Notes: generated from the letters alone by a model not told the origin. 64,000 bases of DNA from Siphonodentalium dalli (GCA_032622095.1 CP136061.1:15562440-15626439), one strand, 5' to 3'; positions 29,301-44,300 are shown, numbered from the stretch's first letter. Program-made: numbers and translations.

Positions 29301-32300
29301 CATTCGTAACAATGCCATATAAATGCAGTGTTTTCGGCTGTGGCTGGTCTTGTGACTTTCAGTTAGGTATAATGCTGTATTCATTTCCAAACGATGTTCG
29401 TTTACGTGCCATTTGGCAGGATTTCTGTGGGAAACCCGTTGCGCAAAATCAGAAACCGATTACATATACCAAATAAAGAGCGTTTAATTTGACAAGTCAG
29501 TCATGGTTACGAATACATACAATTGCAGTTAAAGTGGAGAGTATGTTGAATAATTCACGATAACAACTATTCTAAGTTGATTACACATTTCCTTCACCAT
29601 GGCTCAATAAAGAGCGTTCCATGTTAAGAGTTTTCCTAATATGGTACGAATAAAAAGAGTTTAATAAAGTGGAAATTGCTATGACTTGGAAGGGTATATA
29701 AAGCATGCATATCGGAAGTTCGTGTACATGTATTGACCTGTATTGGTGTCATCAGTAAAACAATCACGATGACAACTTTACCTTTACCTTGACGCAATAA
29801 AGAGCGTTCACTATTACGATATATTGCGAATAAAGAACGCTTGTATATGTGCTTACATATTAAACTGGATTATTATCCCTCCTTCAAAAAGTGTTATATA
29901 TGATTGGATGTTTAAACGAACCACAGCGAACGTTGATATATTTTATAATCCTATTGTTATGCGTAATTGACACATAGAGGTCGAGTTATGACCTGCATAT
30001 TGAATAGACCGCATCGCTAGAGTATTAATTTTATAGGCCAATAACCACGCATACACGCAGTTATTTCATCAGTGACAGTCGGCAAGATAGTTTGGGGGTA
30101 GGGGAAGCAATATTCCGAAATATATATAAACACCATATTGCCCTAATATATACATGATTCATAACCAAGAAAAATAAACTTATCATATCATATTGGTAAT
30201 GAATGACTTGATTATAATTGATTAAATCCGACAGCAATAAACCGATTTTGTTTTGTTTTACCGCGTTACGATAAATTAAAACGAAACGCTCTTTATTGAC
30301 ACAAGGTCATCTGGAAATTGGAATGTTTACAAGATGATAATTGCCTAATAACTGTGCAAGTCTTCGCATATATATGCAATCTTTATATGAATATATAATA
30401 TATAATATAACTTGGACTATTCCGGTAACGAAAAAAAATATATAAACACGAGCACGTGTTTATATAGATAAATGAGCGCAAAACTGAATAATATACGGGC
30501 ATTGCTTTATAGTAACAACACATCGCGATACATATAATAATAATAACACGATAAAGACATTTAATTACGAGAACGTCGATGTTTTCGGCAAAGTTTTGCA
30601 TTCGTAGTGTGATAACGCGACAATCTTCAAAGGCCGCGATCGACTACATGCAAACTTAAAATACTGCCGTAGCGTATATATGCGTTGTCGATGGGTTACC
30701 ACGTGATCGATCACGTGCTATGCTTCTGTTTACATGTGACAATCACGTGATCGGGCCGATGATCACGTGACTTCGTCTACAACAAAATCTTCGGCTAACT
30801 TCGGAATTTTTTTATAATCGTTATAAAAATAACGAATGGCGGCCGAATATTAGATTATATGCACCCAATGGACATTATATATATATATTATCGGTATATT
30901 GAAAGAAAATATTATTGTTTTTTTTCAGCACCCTATTCCTTTAACAATTTTATAATTTCACCCATACAGAGCCCCAGACAAACATGAGCAGATGACACTC
31001 TTCTATATGCTTCTATATATGTGTGGGGCTCCCTGCAGGGTAATGGATGTTTTTTATTTTATGTCCTAAAAATTGTAAGAAACATTTTTTGTTTTTAAAT
31101 GATAAAAAATTGTTAGGCCAATGCATTCTCTTATTTATGCGAGGCGACCTATGGTCGACTCGCATATATAATAGAATGCATTGGCACAGGGTAAAAAAAT
31201 CCCAACTTAGGACTGGATTTGATATGGCGGGTCACATTTAATATCTAATAACAGTTGTGATAATCACTTTAAAGAGAGATGTACCTAAATCGAGCCATTG
31301 TATAAACCATCTCCTACTCTATTCAACAGAACTTAAGCAAGAAATGAATGAATTTGAGTCAGGGATGAGTACAATATACATAGGGACCTACGAATATACG
31401 AGATTTGATTCGATATCGACATAGGCCATTGCTTTGAGATCGACAGGGAATTGGTCCACTGATTCTGATATTTCTAATCAGCATGATTTATTGCCGTCTC
31501 GATTTGCATCTAGATAAAATTTCACCAAGTGCATGCAATCACAAAAATTGAAGCACAACATTGCCAACGTGGGCAATTTTTTTGTATTGGCAATTTATGG
31601 TTTATTTACAAAGTGTGTGATCGCTAGATGCTGAACTCAATTAATTATATATAGATATCCAATTCTCATTTTGTCATATTAGGTATTCATGCTCATGTTC
31701 AAGAATCGAATAAATAACAACCTGTGAGGCATGCCTGACCAAGGCTCAAAATAAGTGGTCTGACACGGACAATTGTCAGATGCCAAATTTGAATTTGTAT
31801 AGGTTGTCAGGCTCTGCTTTGAAACTGTCTGACATAATGTCAGGTTGAAATATTGATATATTTTAAAGAAAAATATCGCTGGTAATGTGATATTTTGCAA
31901 AATAAATTAGTTTTTAATTATTTGTTTTGCCAAAATCTGGGGTTTTCAGATGTATGATTATTAGAACTTGAATGTCTACAAAATATTGGAATTGGAAAAT
32001 TTATGGAACAACTTTTTCCTCCCGGTCAAATTATAACATACTCCTGTCCTGCGTTCCATACAGTCATATGTTCATAATGATAGGCATACCCTTAGATGGT
32101 ACTAGTAATAGCGATGGGATCAGAGCAATTAAAGCATGTTTGATGTTGTGGCCAGGGTGAGCAGATTTGCATTATTTATAGTAAAAAAGTGACAATTGAG
32201 AGGAGGAACATAATTGAGGGATAATACATCATTATTAGTTTCACTTAGTATTATATTTTGGGTGATAAAAAAGACATGTCAGGCCTCATTTTGAAATGTC

Positions 32301-35300
32301 ATACCATGTCTGTTTGGTGCCTGACAAAATGTCAGGCAGTCAAATAAAAATTATTTTAAGGTTTGCGCCTGACACTTCTGAATTACCCAAGGTCTATCTA
32401 ATGGACCTCCGAGGATTCCAATCTTAATTATAAACAAATTGTGCCCCATTCCATCAATGTTATCTGACACTTGATACTCAATTGTTTTACAATGGTGAAT
32501 TATCAGAACATGATGATATTTTCACCAGATTTTACAGATGGATAAATGTCTAATCACATACAGTATTAAACGATAGAGTTATCTCCCTTGGAACATCATA
32601 TACTTTTTATAATGATGGTGTGAACTGCACAATATTTTCTGGTAAACAATGAACATTGTAATATTTGTTAACAATTCTTGTTTAGTTGATGGTTGGGTAA
32701 TAATTAATGTTTGTCTTATTATAATATTACCTTTATTAAATTCATTTCTGACATATATTTTATTGAATAAATTCTGAATATAGTAATGCGTGTAGTGATT
32801 ATACATAAAATGGGGGTTACCGTTCCTGGTCAGTGATTATACATAAAATGGGGGTTACCGTTCCTGGTGAGAAAATAGTTTTATTCTTGAACATTATTCC
32901 ATTGCAGTAGATATAATATGAAATTAAATTAAATTACTAATTAATACACATTGGGCTCTTTATCGACATTATACAGTTATCGCATTGTTTCGAGGTTGAC
33001 ACGAGGAATTGTCAACCCGAGGAAGTCAAAATTCACCAAGGCCGTAGGCCGAGGTGAATATTGACTTCCAAGGGCTGACAATTCCTTGTGTCAACCAAGA
33101 AACAATGCGATAACTGTTTTATTATATGAAACGCGCTTTGATTGGACAAGACGTTGTGACGTTGAACGTCGCTGGGAAAATCCTATCTATTTTCAGGTCT
33201 GATAATAAGTTATGTTAACCCCTGAAGTATCTGACGTCACTCAGAACTGTTATTAACCTCTTATTTGATTAATGAGGTGAACATCATTAGATATCTCAAT
33301 TTTTTCATTACGTTTTAACATAGGAATTGGGAAAGAAACTTGTGATCATATAATAAAATTATTAAGTGATCTCTGTAGTTTCAATTGGTGCAAAATCCAT
33401 GATTCGCAGGACACCAATACACTAATATACTCTATGAACGATGTAAACAAAATGGTAATTATAATGAAAATGAGTAAATAAAGACTTCAGCCTTTCACTC
33501 ATTTTTGTTATACATGTACATGGTTCATTTTTATTTAACTCTCATTCTTGACTCATAATAATTATGTTATTGGATATCTATTATAGGACACGAGTTCTTG
33601 AATTCGACCGATATAGTCCTTCAATTAGTCCTTCAATAGTCCTTAAATCAAATCATGAAAATCCTGTACAAACCTTGGACTATATTTTTTGACAGTTTAT
33701 CATATGAATGGTTTGTGACAGCCTTGACTATATTTTTCTACAGGTTATCATATGAATGGTTTGTGACAGCCTTGGACTATATTTTTTGACAGGTTATCAT
33801 ATGAATGGTTTGTGACAGCCTTGGACTATATTTTTTGACAGGTTATCATATGAATGGTTTGTGACAGCCTTGGACTATATTTTTCTACAGGTTATCATAT
33901 GAATGGTTTGTGACAGCCTTGGACTATATTTTTTGACAGGTTATCATATGAATGGTTTGTGACAGCCTTGACTATATTTTTCTACAGGTTATCATATGAA
34001 TGGTTTGTGACAGCCTTGGACTATATTTTTCTACAGGTTATCATATGAATGGTTTGTGACAGCCTTGACTATATTTTTCTACAGGTTATCATATGAATGG
34101 TTTGTGACAGCCTTGGACTATATTTTTCTACAGGTTATCATATGAATGGTTTGTGACAGCCTTGGACTATATATTTCTACAGGTTATCATATGAATGGTT
34201 TGTGACAGCCTTGGACTATATTTTTCTACAGGTTATCATATGAATGGTTTGTGACAGCCTTGGACTATATTTTTCTACAGGTTATCATATGAATGGTTTG
34301 TGACAGCCTTGGACTATATTTTTCTACAGGTTATCATATGAATGGTTTGTGACAGCCTTGGACTATATTTTTCTACAGGTTATCATATGAATGGTTTGTG
34401 ACAGCCTTGGACTATATTTTTCTACAGGTTATCATATGAATGGTTTGTGACAGCCTTGGACTATATTTTTCTACAGGTTATCATATGAATGGTTTGTGAC
34501 AGCCTTGGACTATATTTTTCTACATGTTATCATATGAATGGTTTGTGACAGCCTTGGACTATATTTTTCTACAGGTTATCATATGAATGGTTTGTGACAG
34601 CCTTGGACTATATTTTTCTACAGGTTCTTCAATGACAACTTACTGGAAGCTACTGTTGGCACTACCTGAGTCTGGAGGCAAAGATAAAACAAACAACTTG
34701 TTATGTAAATGGTTAAGGTCAAAGTTCAGCAAAGGAAATCCCAAAGACTACACAGACATTTACAAGGTTGGTATTACAATAATTCATTTGGCCCACCTGG
34801 ATTTGTGGCGCTGCCAGTGGCTCAGTCAGTAGCATGCATAACACATAAGATACATTGGCTGTTATGTGCCATCCAGAAATTCAATAGGCAATTACTTTTA
34901 TCAGATTTCTTTTCTTATAATTTGCGAGTGAATTTCTGGAGCAGACGACACTCCGTAGTGCATGCTTCCATCTGAGGCTCCCTGCGGGTAACCTATAAAA
35001 CATTCATGAGTTATTTCACTTATCCGAGTAGGAGGAAGGCTGGATATAGTGTGTCTTGACATCTGCAGAATGAGGTCCCCAGAGGGCGAATTTAATGACA
35101 CTATCCCACACAGTGGGCTAGTATCACCAAATTCATCCCTCTGGAACCTCACTATATAGTCCAAGCCTTGAAATAGTGTGTCTGTCATTTGCTGAATGAG
35201 GTCCCCAGAGGATGAATTTAGTGCAGGCTGGCATCACTAAATTCACCCTCTGGGAACCTCATTCTGCTTTGGCCTCAACTGCTATGGGAGACCTAGGATC

Positions 35301-38300
35301 AGATTGAAGTTCCCCAGTTGAAGTTGGTTATGTTCACCATCAGTCACCTCGATTATGCATTTTATCTTCTGCAAATAGGGGATATAGAAACTGAACAGAA
35401 GGGAAAAAGTAACATAAAAACAATGTTAATTTGAGACTATAGATACTTCCAGAAGATGAGGCCTAAGCAAAATGAGGTCCCCGGAGCGTGAATTTTGTGA
35501 TTCTAGCACCATGTGCGGGATAGTGTCACTAAATTCACCCTTTGTGGAGCTCATTCTGCGAATGTCAGACACATTATTTTAACCCTTTACCCAACAGAAC
35601 GGCCCTGTGCCAATGCATTCTCTTATATATGCGTCGACCATAGGTCGCCTCGCATATATAAGAGAATGCATTGGCTTAACACATTAAAAATTATAAAAAT
35701 TGTTAAAGAATGTAAGAAAAAATGGTAAAAAGTGTTAAAAAAAGTTTTTTTTTAGGCCAATGCATTCTCTTATATATGCGAGGCGACCTATGGTCGACTC
35801 GCATATATAAGAGAATGCATTGGCACAGGGCATAACTGTAATGTGATCAAGGAGCCGGTTCCAATGATATCCATATTTGTATGGTTCTATTGAGACAGAC
35901 CGAAGATATTTTAGGCTGTTGAAGCTTTATTTGGCCGGTTTGTTGGGTAAAGGGTTAAGGGAAGTATCTATAGCCTCAAATATGTGGTTTGCTAACACCT
36001 TATTATTTGTTCTTGTTATTATAGAGCGATCTCTTGAGCCATTATCGAGTGGAGATTGATGAAGGTAGTAAGCGACAGTTAGCTGTATGCGTACGTAGCG
36101 TGTACGGAATGCTGGATGAGCAGGATACACTAGAGATCGAGGATTTCCGAGCTTTCTCAGGCACCAGTGCTATTCTGTTTGTAATGAAACCAATACCAGA
36201 CGATGACGAAACACTACTCGTGAGTACAAATAACATGTATGACGTCAAAGGCCTCTGAAAGTTCTAACCATATATTTAGTGCTTACTTTCATCATGTTTC
36301 ATATAGAATATTACAGGATATTCTCTAATTATCACACATCCTCTGCATTCACACAATTAAAATCAGTCCAAATCGCGATATTGTTACACGAACATTTCTG
36401 ACATTCATCAGGCAATAACTGACGTTGCCATTTCGCCACTTCATAAAAAGCGATGAACCATGGATGCCTCTATAATCCATATACCTGATTGTTGTGTGTT
36501 ATTAAATTGGGCACACTTAGGCCAAAACAAATTAATTAATTGATTCTCAGGCACCGCCGCTCTCATAAAATAGGGGCCGCCTAACTCTTTTTATTTTAAA
36601 TCCAAACAACCAACGATCAAATAATTCAAATCGAAGCCGATTCGCGTTCAAGTGGCGAGTTCTCCGTTTGCGGAAGTGCCGGAATTCGCTATTTCCTGTT
36701 TACAATTTTAGCACGTGGTAATGTAATAATTACGACAGGAATACCACTTCGAAACGAACTACGGCGAGTTATGGCAGTGCGCTGCTGGGGAGATGATAGG
36801 CCTCGGTATTTACGCAAAAAACATGATTAAATAAAGCGAACTAATGTCATTCATTAAAGCAGGTTGCATTATTTACAGTTATTTATAAGTTCCCAAACAA
36901 ACGAGTCGTGCCGTTTCTTCACCGGCAAATTCCGTGATTTGTGAGGGTGTATGTTCGACAGAACTTTAAATGCTCTGACCAAATCGAAATTCCATATTTC
37001 AGCTGTAAATCCTTCCCAGACATCTGCATAAAATGTGGTGGAATGGAAGATTTGGACAAGGTTGATGGTTGCCATCCACAGTGTAAGACGTGTCTTGAAA
37101 AATTTCAGACAGTGCTATCTCGTAAGCGCAACTTCTCTAGTGAGAAACAGGAGAAGTTGAAAGCTAAACGAAACAAGGCAAAATGAGCATGTCTGCAATT
37201 TCCCAAGATGCATTTAAACAGTGTGAATGGCAAACATCAGTTTAATACCTCACTATATTTAATATAATCATTCCATTTTCCGTCCTTTCATTTGCTTAGC
37301 TTTAAGAGGAACAACCTCGATGTTATTTTAGAAGTAGGATACTTCAATGCATATATTTTATTTTATACACTTTTCCAATTTTATTTCACTACTAGTCTGT
37401 TGTTTTGTTTTGTTTATTGGTTCGCAGTTTCAATTATAATGATTCCACAATTAATTGAGCCTTCTGGTCTTGATTTCGGGGATCCCAGATGTATGTCTGA
37501 ACTGGCCGCTGGAAATAAAAAATAAAAATAAAAACCGCCCTCCCTCATTCATTTGAAAATAAAATTGCCTGAGAATCAATTCAATAATTTTGTTTGGCCT
37601 TACAATTCCAGTTGTTGAAATTTTCCAGTCAGCTGTTATGACCCCGGTTTGTTTATCTTTGTGCTTTTCGTGTTTTGTGCTCATTTGTGTTGCGATATGA
37701 ATTAACTCTGTTGATGCTGGCAAAAATCATAGAGAATATTTCAGAAAATGTCCAGTTTTATTTGCAATGATGCTGGTGAATATACCAGTATATGATTATA
37801 AGAAATGACTGGCAGATCCATTGGGGTTATGACCGGGACAGTAATTAAACAAAGTTTGTGGGAACCTTGCATATTAAGAGAATGCACTGGCTTAAAAGTC
37901 AAGGCATATATTGTTAGGCCAATGTATTCTCTTATATATGTGAGGCTCCCTATGGGAGACTGGCATATATAAGAGATTACATTGGCACAGGGTTTTCGCA
38001 AAATTTCAAGAAGCTCCAGTCATGGAAGGGATAAAGTCGACAGTTATAATCTCAAACTGAACCTGGTAATACTTGCCTTTGTATCATTCCATACATCATA
38101 TGACAAGATACTCCTTATTATGTTTGTTATGAAACCAATACCAGATGGCAATGAAACACCACAATAAGTACAGTAATGCTCTAAGTAATCGACTTCTTAA
38201 CCACAGCAGAATTATGGGTAACTTTTCAGGATAAATCCTGAAAAGTTACCCATAATTCTGCTATGGTTAAGAAGTCATTTACTTATAGCATTACTGTATG

Positions 38301-41300
38301 ACTTCAAAGAGTTCATTTATTAGGATGAGAAAAACCAGAATTCTCTCATTTATCCCTTTCTATACCAAATGGATTCTCCCAGTCAGTTAAAAAGTGTTCA
38401 TCGGAATGGTCTATTATTCACTTGCAGGGCTGTACATGTAATATAAACAGATGACAGGTAAATAAAATTAAGAAGGAGTGCTATATATTGAGGAAATGTT
38501 GGATAATTTTCAAGTTCAACAAATGACCGATATTTTTTATCTGAACATTTCCTAAGGGATAACTACTCATCAATGATGCTTTAGTATAGAAAGGATTAAA
38601 CTTATTATCTGAACATTTCCTATGGGATAACTACTCATCAATGATGCTTTAGTATAGAAAGGATTAAACTTATTATCTGAACATTTCCTATGGGATAACT
38701 ACTCATCAATGATGCTTTAGTATAGAAAGGATTAAACTTATTATCTGAACATTTCCTATGGGATAACTACTCATCAATGATGCTTTAGTATAGAAAGGAT
38801 TAAACTTATTATCTGAACATATTCCTATGGGATAACTACTCATCATTGATGCTTTAGTATAGAAAGGGTTAAACTTATTATCTGAACATTTCCTATGGGA
38901 TAACTCTCATCAATGATGCTTTAGTATAGAAAGGGTTAAACTTATTATCTGAACATTTCCTATGGGATAACTACTCATCAATGATGCTTTAGTATAGAAA
39001 GGATTAAACTTATTATCTGAACATATTCCTATGGGATAACTACTCATCTATGATGCTTTAGTATAGAAAGGGTTAAACTTATCATCTGAACATTTCCTAT
39101 GGGATAACTACTCATCAATTATGCTTTAGAATAGAAAGGGTTAAACTTATTATCTGAACATTTCCTATGGGATAACTACTCATCAATTATGCTTTAGTGT
39201 AGAAAGGGTTAAACTTATCATCTGAACATTTCCTATGGGATAACTACTCATCAATGATGCTTTAGTGTAGAAAGGGTTAAACTTATCATCTGAACATTTC
39301 CTATGGGATAACTACTCATCAATGATGCTTTAGTGTAGAAAGGGTTACACTTATTATCTGAACAAATCCTATGGGATAACTACTCATCAATTATGCTTTA
39401 GTGTAGAAAGGGTTACACTTATTATCTGAACAAATCCTATGGGATAACTACTCATCAATTATGCTTTAGTATAGAAAGGGTTAAACTTATTATCTGAACA
39501 TATTCCTATGGGATAACTACACATCAATTATGCTTTAGTATAGAAAGGGTTACACTTATCATCTGAACATATTCCTATGGGATAACTACACATCAATTAT
39601 GCTTTAGTGTAGAAAGGGATAAACTTATTATCGAAGCATTTTCTATGGGATAACTACTCATCAATCATGCTTTAGTATAGAAAGGGATAAACTTATTATC
39701 TGAACATGTCCTATATCATATCTACACATCAATTATGCTCTAGTATAGAAAGGGATAAACTTATTATTGAAACATTTCCTATAGCATTTAAGAGTTACCT
39801 TAACCCTTTACCCAACAGAACGGCCCTGTGCCAATGCATTCTGTTATATATGCGTGTCGACCATAGGTCGCCTCGCATATATAAGAGAATGCATTGGCTT
39901 AACACATATTAAAAATGATAAAATTGTCAAAGAATGCTGAAGAATGTAGAACAATATTATAAAAATTGTTTAAAAATGTAAGAAAAAATTATAAAATTGT
40001 TAAAGAATGTAAGAAAAAATGGTAAAAAGTGTTAAAATGCATTCTCTTATATATGCGAGGCGACCTATGGTCGACTCGCATATATAAGAGAATGCATTGG
40101 TACAGGGCATAACTGTATCCATCACAATGTGGTCAATGAACCGGTTCCAATGATATCCATATATGTATGGTGTTATTGAGACAGACCAAAGATATTTTAG
40201 GCCGTTGAAGCTTTATTTGGGCGTTTTTGGCCGTTTTGTTGGTACGTACAAAAACTGTAGATATTCAGCCCCCTTAACTCGAAGTTTCTCAATTTAATTT
40301 CAGGAATATTGGTTGGAAGAACAAGACCGACTCCTTACCATTCTTAATTCCAAACCAACTAACCCGGTCGTACCGCTCGTTGTTTTGGTTCCGATCCAGC
40401 GTGAGCAATACAGCTTACTTGAGTCGATGCAAGACTACCTTGACCTTGAGCAGTGCGTCCAGCAGGGGCTCTTAGATAACGTACAGATTATCCCCCTTGA
40501 TCTGAGCGACACTCATCCAGATGGCATCAATGTTGTGGCTGCTGACGCCAACGACAAGGTATATATTAAATCTATAATCATAACCCAGTTTATAAATAGC
40601 TGCAGTTTATTGTAAGGACCAGCCTGGTGGGCGTCTTATGAGAAGACTCCTTAAAATGTGTCACTCCCTAATTTGTCATTGGCAAGTCTTAACAAATTTT
40701 GTGTACATAAACTTTTTTCCATACGTGCAAAAAAGAAAAAAAAATTTATGCCTGGATAAACAAAATAGATTGTTTCTCAGGGATCGCAGCATCAGCAAAA
40801 AAAAACGTGTGACCTTCCATAAATAAATATATAAATACCACCATCCCCCCAATTGATTGGAATGAAGACTCGACCTAGAATGTTGTCACATGCAAATTGC
40901 AAATCTTGTGATATAGACCAGCTGTTACATTCACCCGGCCAAAGGGAGATAATTTGGCAAACCTCCCTGAACTTCCTGTTGTTTTTCGAACTCAGAACTG
41001 ACGGTGCCAAATGTTTTATAATTTTTTTAATTTTTTCTTACATTTTTTAACAATTATAAGAAATAATATAAAATTTGTTGGGCCAATGCATTCTCTAATA
41101 TATGTGAGGCGACCTATGATCAACTTGCATATATAAAGAGAATGCATTGGCACAGGGTTAAAACCTTAAAATATATAATATATCTATAAATCCTATAGTT
41201 ACCTGACAATACTGTAATGTATTTGTGGTGTTGACGTTTTTTGAGCTATAGAGAAATAAACTTTTCTAGTTAAGGTGCTAAAGGTCTTCCAAATGATTTC

Positions 41301-44300
41301 ATGAATAACGTTATAAAAAGTATGTAAAACAACTCTCATCAACAAGTACATGACAAAATAGATTTTGGGTGTATATAGTGTTTGTCTTTTCTGTCTGTCT
41401 GTCTGTCCATATGTAAGATTGTTTGTATTTCTGCATAACATCGGGTTGCTTTATTGGATTCTGTTAAAACTTGCCATAGTTGTTCCTAATGAGACGATGT
41501 GTCGCCCACAACAGTTTTTTACAATTGTTGAAGATCAAGGTCACAGAGTAAGGTCGTTCTCTCGATTAAGGCTCCAGATACTACCTTCATGTCCACTCCA
41601 TAACTACTTGAGGGTAAATTTGGAAAAGGTCAAAGCATTGAAAAATATTCTGAAAATTATATTCAGATTAAAATATTTTAAATTAATATACATTTAACGA
41701 TATTTGTTGACAAATCACTGTAACAGTTTTGTTTAGATAACAATGGTTTCAACATGAAAACTTTTGTTATTGGAGAATTATCAATAATGAATATAAGAAC
41801 AGTTTATCTATTTCTCCATTAACAGAGTTTAATCATTGACCCACTACGAGTGCCTCGAGTCTTGGTGGTGATGTCTTAACCCTTTGAGTGCCACGGGCCG
41901 ATCTCATCGGCCCTAATTTACGGTGTGTAAAATCGGCCCTTAAAAAACATTTAAATTTGTTTGTTTTTTTTGGGTTTGAATTTTTTTTTTTTGGGTTGAA
42001 TTTTTTTTGGGTATGCTTAAGCATGCTATAGCGAATTTAAAAACAAACTGGATAACACCTTAGGGGCATGTTATAACTCAAAACTATCACCAAGTATTCA
42101 TATTAATAATTTTGATGCCCATGAAAAAGTGAGATTCCCTGGCACTAAACCTACAAAATAAGTCTGTTAAAGAATATAAGAACAAATTATTAAAATTGTA
42201 AAAAATTGTAAAAAATAATAACAAATGATGAAAAATTGTTAGGCCAATGCATTCTCTTATATATGCGAGGCGACCTGTGGTCGACTTGCATATATAAGAG
42301 AATGCATTGGCACAGAGTATATGGGTTGATACAAAAATCGGACCTGGCACACAAAGGGTTAACAGATTTTTAAATTTGTGCACATTTACCCACTGAGTGC
42401 CTTGTGTTCCATTAACCACACATTTCTATTATCAATAGCAACATGCCATTTACTTTCTAATTTAAGCTGTGTGATGCTATCCAGTGGTTGGCAAGATTTA
42501 AACCATCAGAGCTACATTTAGAAGCAAAATATGTGCAGGACGTCCTCAACAACTTCCTTCAAGATTCTTTCTTCACTCTCGTTCTACAAAATCTCAAGGA
42601 ACGGAGACAAAAAGGATACCTTCATCATGTGAGTATCTTTATTTAAAGGATATCTTCATCATGTGAGTCTCTTATTAACACGTTGAGTGCCAACTATGAG
42701 TTATCTCGTACTTTTTGCATATAATTGAATGGGAGCTGGCACTCAACGTGTTAAACAAAAACACAATCTTTGAATTTAGTAAAATTGTAAATATTTATCC
42801 CTTCATTGAGACCAAATTAACCCTTCCATGACTGGACCTTCCTGAAATTTTGCGTAAACACTGTGCCAAGGCATTCTCTTATATATGCAAGTCTCACATA
42901 GGGAGTGTCTCATATATAAGATGATACATTGGCCTAACAATATTTACCTTGACTTTGTAAGCCAGTGCATTCTCTATGTCCCTATGGGAGACTCGCATAT
43001 ATAAGAGAATGCACTGGCACAGGATCTTTAATGCTGCACCAGCGCAGCTCTCATCATGAAAGGGTTAATCCATGAGAAGCACGTGAATTGATTCGATCAA
43101 GTATGTTTTTGGCATTCCACAAATATTGTAGTGGAAAATTTGTAGCAGAAAACGATTTTCAGTCTGCATTATTATGTTTAATAATTTTTATTAATGAAAA
43201 TTAGAGTTGAAATAAATATTGTTTAATCCAAACACTTTATGTATAGCTAATCTTGCTAATCTATAAAATATTTGTAGAAATAACCATGTTGAATAATATT
43301 ATTGGCTTTGGACATATGAACACTCCCGTGGAGTTTCTTCACAAATTTCATCAACTTGTGTTCAATCTCCTCCGTTACGTTCTATTGATAGGATCCGAAT
43401 TTGCTGATTAACTTCTACAATCACTGTGTTGAATTCCTGATTAACCTGCTTAGCGATCACCACCTGAAGGATTATTCCTGGCCGGTCTCAGAATACTGTA
43501 ACAGCCATGCTCCAGGTACAGTTCTATTTATAAAGGATTATTCCTGGCCGGTCTCAGAATACTGTAACAGTCATGCTCCAGGTACAGTTCTATTTATAAA
43601 GGATTATTCCTGGCCGGTCTCAGAATACTGTAACAGTCATGCTCCAGGTACAGTTCTATTTATAAAGGATTATTCCTGGCCGGTCTCAGAATACTGTAAC
43701 AGCCATGCTCCAGGTACACTTCTATTTATATAGACAATAGTTTACTCAGTGGCAATTAGAACCAGGTTAACGGGTTCTGTATAGTATAAACCCTGAATCT
43801 GACATGGTATGGCAACAGGAGTCTTACCACTAATTAGGTCACTAGATCACTGAATCTGACATGGTATGGCAACAGGAGTCTTACCACTAATTAGGTCACT
43901 AGATCACACCAGTTCTTCATTCAAAATGATTTTCAAAATGATATATACACACAATTCACAAAAAGATAATAATGTAAGTCACAACGCTGGTCCATTTGTG
44001 GAATGGGGATGATTGGGCTTTGCTTCTTGCTGCAGTGGGTGCATGCCACTGCAGCAAGAAGCAAAGCACAGTAGTCAAACACCTATTGTGTATGGGTAGA
44101 TATGAATTTATTTACAAATTATACATATGCTCTTCAGCGGCAATATAACCAAAGTGGGTTGGGCTGACAGCCCTATCAAATCCTTCCGGGAGTGGTGATA
44201 TGATTTATATTTTGACTGAAAAAGTTAATGAAAATATAATAAGCTAGCTTTGGGAGCCTTTATTCAGCATCGGAGAGGCCTATGAACCCTGCACAAAGAG

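Larger units (their letters stand above)
28868..30944. mobile_element. TTAA-flanked 2.1-kb insert with THAP exon (Kolobok-like?)
   Basis: TTAA occurs at 28868-28871 and 30941-30944. The inner ends AGGATTACAATGCTC and (complement) AGGAATAGGGTGCTG are similar. It carries a half THAP domain at 29312-29476 and six or so AATAAAGAGCGTT-like motifs. Kolobok elements have TTAA duplications and THAP-containing proteins (known), so the match is suggestive. No DDE frame is visible. Confidence 0.5.
28715..31235. mobile_element. MITE with GTGACCCGCCATATCAAA ends, split by a 2.1-kb insert
   Basis: Left end GTGACCCGCCATATCAAA and right end TTTGATATGGCGGGTCAC are inverted repeats, each next to ATTT. Both arms carry the common hairpin core. 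The middle (ttgtattctttaa / ttaacaattttat) is interrupted by the TTAA-flanked insert at 28868-30944. Confidence 0.75.

Noticed and set aside
36941..37186. Cys-rich frame as a host zinc-finger gene
   Set aside because: It lies wholly inside a Harbinger-like element and I recognise no family; listed only at low confidence.
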